This document shows, piece by piece, positions 61,301 through 64,000 of a DNA stretch of 64,000 nucleotides (position 1 is its first letter; each line of letters starts with the position of its first letter). The stretch covers positions 1,674,001-1,738,000 of the forward strand of contig JAHRBC010000008.1 of the NCBI GenBank assembly GCA_022702545.1. Direction: 5' to 3'. This DNA is from Phycomyces nitens (Eukaryota > Mucoromycota > Mucoromycetes > Mucorales > Phycomycetaceae). Below the pieces are notes generated by a model, which saw only the letters and a list, made by a program, of their open reading frames with translations, had not been told where the DNA came from and did not search any database. Made by a program: the position numbers and the translations under genes.

Positions 61301-61653
61301 CCATTATTTGTACTGAGGAAAAACTATTAGAAAACGGCCGTGTCTACCGATGGGTTTTGCAAAAAGATAGTATAAAGTGTCTCTATAACACACCTAATCT
61401 GGTATATATATATGTGTATATGCTATAAGCGGACCCATAGATTGAACAAGTGGTTGTGCTGATGAATTGTTTCTATAGGCACGATTTGGATCACACATTG
61501 GGCACACTGGTACAAATACCATTAGTGTTACATCCCAGCACTACAGCGACGAGGCCAGGCAAGTAAAAGTTTTTTTTTGGGAAATGTCGAGGTTTGGCTG
61601 ACAAGATTATTAGGTTCTCTGGAGCGATACACTTGATTCAACCTAGGGTTTAA
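58355..61653 (+). CDS. GPI-specific phospholipase D-like protein, eleven exons, 870 aa
   Basis: Exons: 58355-58419, 58466-58597, 58667-58707, 58753-58838, 58918-59344, 59420-60426, 60516-60814, 60889-60952, 61030-61401, 61479-61558, 61614-61653; total 871 codons in frame. Intron 10 uses a GC donor (GCAAGT). The start MKIHSTVILMAAFCQQIYG is a likely signal peptide. The N-terminal zinc-dependent PLC-like domain has the metal-binding His pattern HNEITHR, AHWPPF, SHGVADVKWH and MAHNDF. The C-terminal half has integrin-type FG-GAP repeats with calcium-binding loops (DYDADGQLDL, DFNQDGIDDL, DINGNGYRDL). As for GPLD1 it should cleave GPI anchors outside the cell, releasing proteins. The domain order matches animal GPI-PLD and the length is close to it. 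No stop or frameshift appears in the model. Confidence 0.9.
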
Positions 61654-62059
61654 GAGATATAAACAGTGTCATGTAAACACAGGTCCTCATTTACATATAG
61701 TTTAACCTTCTTCTTTATATATATATATATATTCATTCAATATAGTGTAAGAATAATGTGTACGTCAATCTCAGTCTGCAATACTTTAAGATTTGTATTT
61801 TCCAGTCATAACTATCATTTATATATCATCCAAGCTCTTGTTGGCTAAGCAACTTGTTTATACAAGGCTTCTGACCAATTGACCAACTACAAAAAATACT
61901 CTAGACTAGACCAAATGTTGACAAAACAATAGAGACACGTATTTAATAAGAATAATAGGAATAATGAAATTATGATACAAGATGATGAAGAATATAATAA
62001 TGGGGGGAGGGATGCTAATAAAGGCGCTTGCTCACAAAGTTAAGCATCTGGTTGTAGAT
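61654..62059. other. Intergenic DNA between convergent genes
   Basis: I see nothing but AT-rich sequence with a short (TA)n run near 61715. It should hold the 3' ends of the GPI-PLD and ankyrin genes. Confidence 0.6.
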
Positions 62060-63313
62060 TCAAAAGACCTTTTCCTCTTGGTTCTGGCACCATTCCTTGA
62101 CAAACGTGCGAACTTCTCCCTTTGTGGATTGACCGGGAGAGAGTGCAGAAATGAGTATCTCTGGATGATCAAGACGAGTGCCGTACTTTGCCATCAATGA
62201 GACAAGCCGTATATCGTTTCTACGGGCAGCACTACACACTCCTTGAATGGCTCCTGTGCTGTTGGGATCAGTTTTGCGATCCATCAAAACCTTTGCAGTC
62301 TTGTAATTGTTTGATCGAAGTGCTTCTTTGATGGGCATACCCTTGGACACATCTGGATTCACGCCATTATCCAGTAACAACTCTGCCATCTCTGTTGCAC
62401 CTCTTCGACATGCCTGCTTGATTGGCCACTCTTGGTTACAATGAGGGTCTGCTCCTGCATCAAGTAAGTATTCAACAGACTTTCTATCATCTACAGCTAT
62501 TGCATACTGAATTGGTGCATTCTGATTGGCCTGGGGATTTGCACCAGCTTCCAGTAACATTTTTACAATAGTTGAATGTCCTTTGTGTGCGGCGTTTTGA
62601 AGTGCGGCGTCGTTGTATGCATGGACATCTGCACCTTCCAATAGGACTTTTACAAGTTCAATGTGTCCTTGAAGACAGGCACGTCGTAAATGCCGCTCCC
62701 GGTTTACATGCACATTACATCCATATTCTGTCATCAAATGGCGTACAACAGGCACTTGGTTCTCTGCACAGGCAAGCATCAGGACAAGGTCTTCGTTATT
62801 GGGATGATGGATATCTGCACCGTATTCTTTTACGAGCAGATCAATGATTTCTATTGCACCTTTCATTGCTGCTACGTTTAGAAAATGTCCAAGGGTTTTG
62901 TGGATTGGCTGAATGGCGGCTAATAGTAATCTGCAGAGACGCACATTGTGTTTCGAGCTGGCTCTCCAGTACAACCAATCGCCATCTGCTCGTGGATTAC
63001 AGCCCAATTCCAAAAGATCATGGATTACTTGGAGGTTTACAATCTTGTAGTTCATTGCTCGTTCGCCAAGTGCAGCATCTTTTCCAAATCGTAGCATGAG
63101 ATACTTTGCTCTCACTAGATGAGAGAACGATAATTGCCAGAAACTGGCACATACTGTGGCAAGCTGTGGGTTCTGAGATAGGATGAATATGTACGTCTGG
63201 AGTTCTGGTGGAAGTCGCTGGAGAAAGGCCTGAGATAGTCTGTCAATGGTTTTGTGTGTCCACAATAATGGATCTAATGAAGGTTCAGTCGAAGGATACT
63301 GTTTAGCTGACAT
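62060..63313 (-). CDS. F-box-like / ankyrin-repeat protein (417 aa, one exon)
   Basis: A single uninterrupted ORF starts with MSAKQYPSTEPS at 63313. Residues about 30-60 (LPPELQTYIFILSQNPQLATVCASFW) are F-box-like. From about residue 145 at least seven ankyrin-type units follow, with patterns such as GHIELVKVLLEGADVHAYND, GHSTIVKMLLEAGANPQANQ and RKSVEYLLDAGADPH. The combination suggests an SCF ubiquitin-ligase adaptor that selects substrates through the ankyrin array, but the F-box is weak and no partner is seen. The gene has no intron, unlike its neighbours. It is convergent with the GPI-PLD gene, with 406 bp between the stops. Confidence 0.88.
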   Translation of the reverse strand: MSAKQYPSTEPSLDPLLWTHKTIDRLSQAFLQRLPPELQTYIFILSQNPQLATVCASFWQLSFSHLVRAKYLMLRFGKDAALGERAMNYKIVNLQVIHDLLELGCNPRADGDWLYWRASSKHNVRLCRLLLAAIQPIHKTLGHFLNVAAMKGAIEIIDLLVKEYGADIHHPNNEDLVLMLACAENQVPVVRHLMTEYGCNVHVNRERHLRRACLQGHIELVKVLLEGADVHAYNDAALQNAAHKGHSTIVKMLLEAGANPQANQNAPIQYAIAVDDRKSVEYLLDAGADPHCNQEWPIKQACRRGATEMAELLLDNGVNPDVSKGMPIKEALRSNNYKTAKVLMDRKTDPNSTGAIQGVCSAARRNDIRLVSLMAKYGTRLDHPEILISALSPGQSTKGEVRTFVKEWCQNQEEKVF

Positions 63314-64000
63314 ACTATATTATTCTGTGTATTACATGTGTAAATGTTAGTATTAGTATTATTATTTAATTTTAATTTTAATAATCTGATCAAAATATAA
63401 TAAAATAAAAAAAATCATCTAACAAAGTTTGGTGATCGTGTTTTAACGTTGTATCACGGGATCAAGTAGTTCATGACGTAAATCATGGCCTTTTTAGTGG
63501 TGCCTTATATATGTATATAACCAATAAACAACAATCTTTATATTTTATGCATCGTAATGCTTTATCACTAGAGGTGTTTAGAGTGAAACCTTTTCTATTT
63601 TGTTTTTTTTAAAAAAGCACACACACACATAATGAACAGATCTTTGGAATGATTAGATATGATGTTTTCCATCTGTTTTATAAATCTAGTGATAAACTAC
63701 CGATGCATAAATTAGCTCATGGGATTATAAAACTACAACAGCTTGTCATTTTACTGTTATGCCTAACCATTCAAACAATCTTTTGTGAATTGGTAATCAT
63801 ACTTTATCATTCTAATTGACCTACCATTAAAGAGAATCCCGTGATGCTTTAACATTGATTCCACAAAGGAAGGAATACTAAAGTTTTATACCAGAATTAC
63901 ATCATCATGATAAATGGTACATACAAAAGAATGGCATTGTCATTTAAGGAATAAGAAATAACTGTCAATAAACTGTTTTTTCAGGGTACTTTTCAGGCTA
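63314..64000. other. AT-rich DNA upstream of the ankyrin gene
   Basis: No gene is recognised up to the window end. It includes the presumed promoter of the ankyrin-repeat gene and a short (CA)n run near 63620. Confidence 0.5.

Overview
The window looks like AT-rich nuclear DNA of an early-diverging (Mucoromycota-type) fungus. Genes have many short introns of roughly 45-90 bp. Host-type genes (GH47 mannosidase, GPI-specific phospholipase D, F-box/ankyrin protein) lie next to a dense transposon field. The species cannot be fixed from the sequence alone. No rRNA, tRNA or CRISPR array was recognised.

Layout. 1-2831: right part of a CACTA-type DNA transposon (CACTA-1) with a four-exon Tnp2-like transposase running off the window start. 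2937-4682: a 1.75-kb non-autonomous CACTA element; a second copy is at 44129-45877. 4935-37826: one nested transposon complex that resolves base by base. Level 1 is CACTA-2 (TSD GTA). In its transposase gene sits Ty3-type retrotransposon E1 (11043-37092, TSD CTGCT). E1 holds a second CACTA element in gag-pol (CACTA-3, 12543-19896, TSD CTC) and a Merlin-type DNA transposon in its 3' LTR (24233-37040, TSD GAAATAAA). The Merlin element holds two more Ty3-type elements, E2 (24246-29494, TSD AAGG) and E3 (29900-35197, TSD TCAT). 38785-41263: a PIF/Harbinger two-gene unit. 41935-51815: broken transposon remains, comprising a transposon-protein tail, an LTR, a CACTA end fragment, retroelement E4 cut by a solo LTR and by the second non-autonomous CACTA, and an integrase fragment, E5. 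52348-64000: host-like genes separated by AT-rich intergenic DNA.

How the genes work together. CACTA-2 and CACTA-3 each carry the same convergent pair: a Tnp2-like transposase with an N-terminal Cys/His exon and an acidic exon, and a roughly 340-aa partner protein with a conserved four-exon structure and a conserved C-terminal motif. This two-gene CACTA family is the best candidate here for a little-described system. E2 looks coding-competent. E1, E3 and E4 carry stops or frameshifts. E1 and E2 LTR pairs look identical by eye and the E3 pair differs at one base, so most of the nest is recent.

The GH47 gene (nine exons, one of 14 nt) and the GPI-PLD gene (eleven exons) both encode predicted secretory-pathway or extracellular enzymes acting on glycans or GPI anchors. 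They are the clearest host genes.
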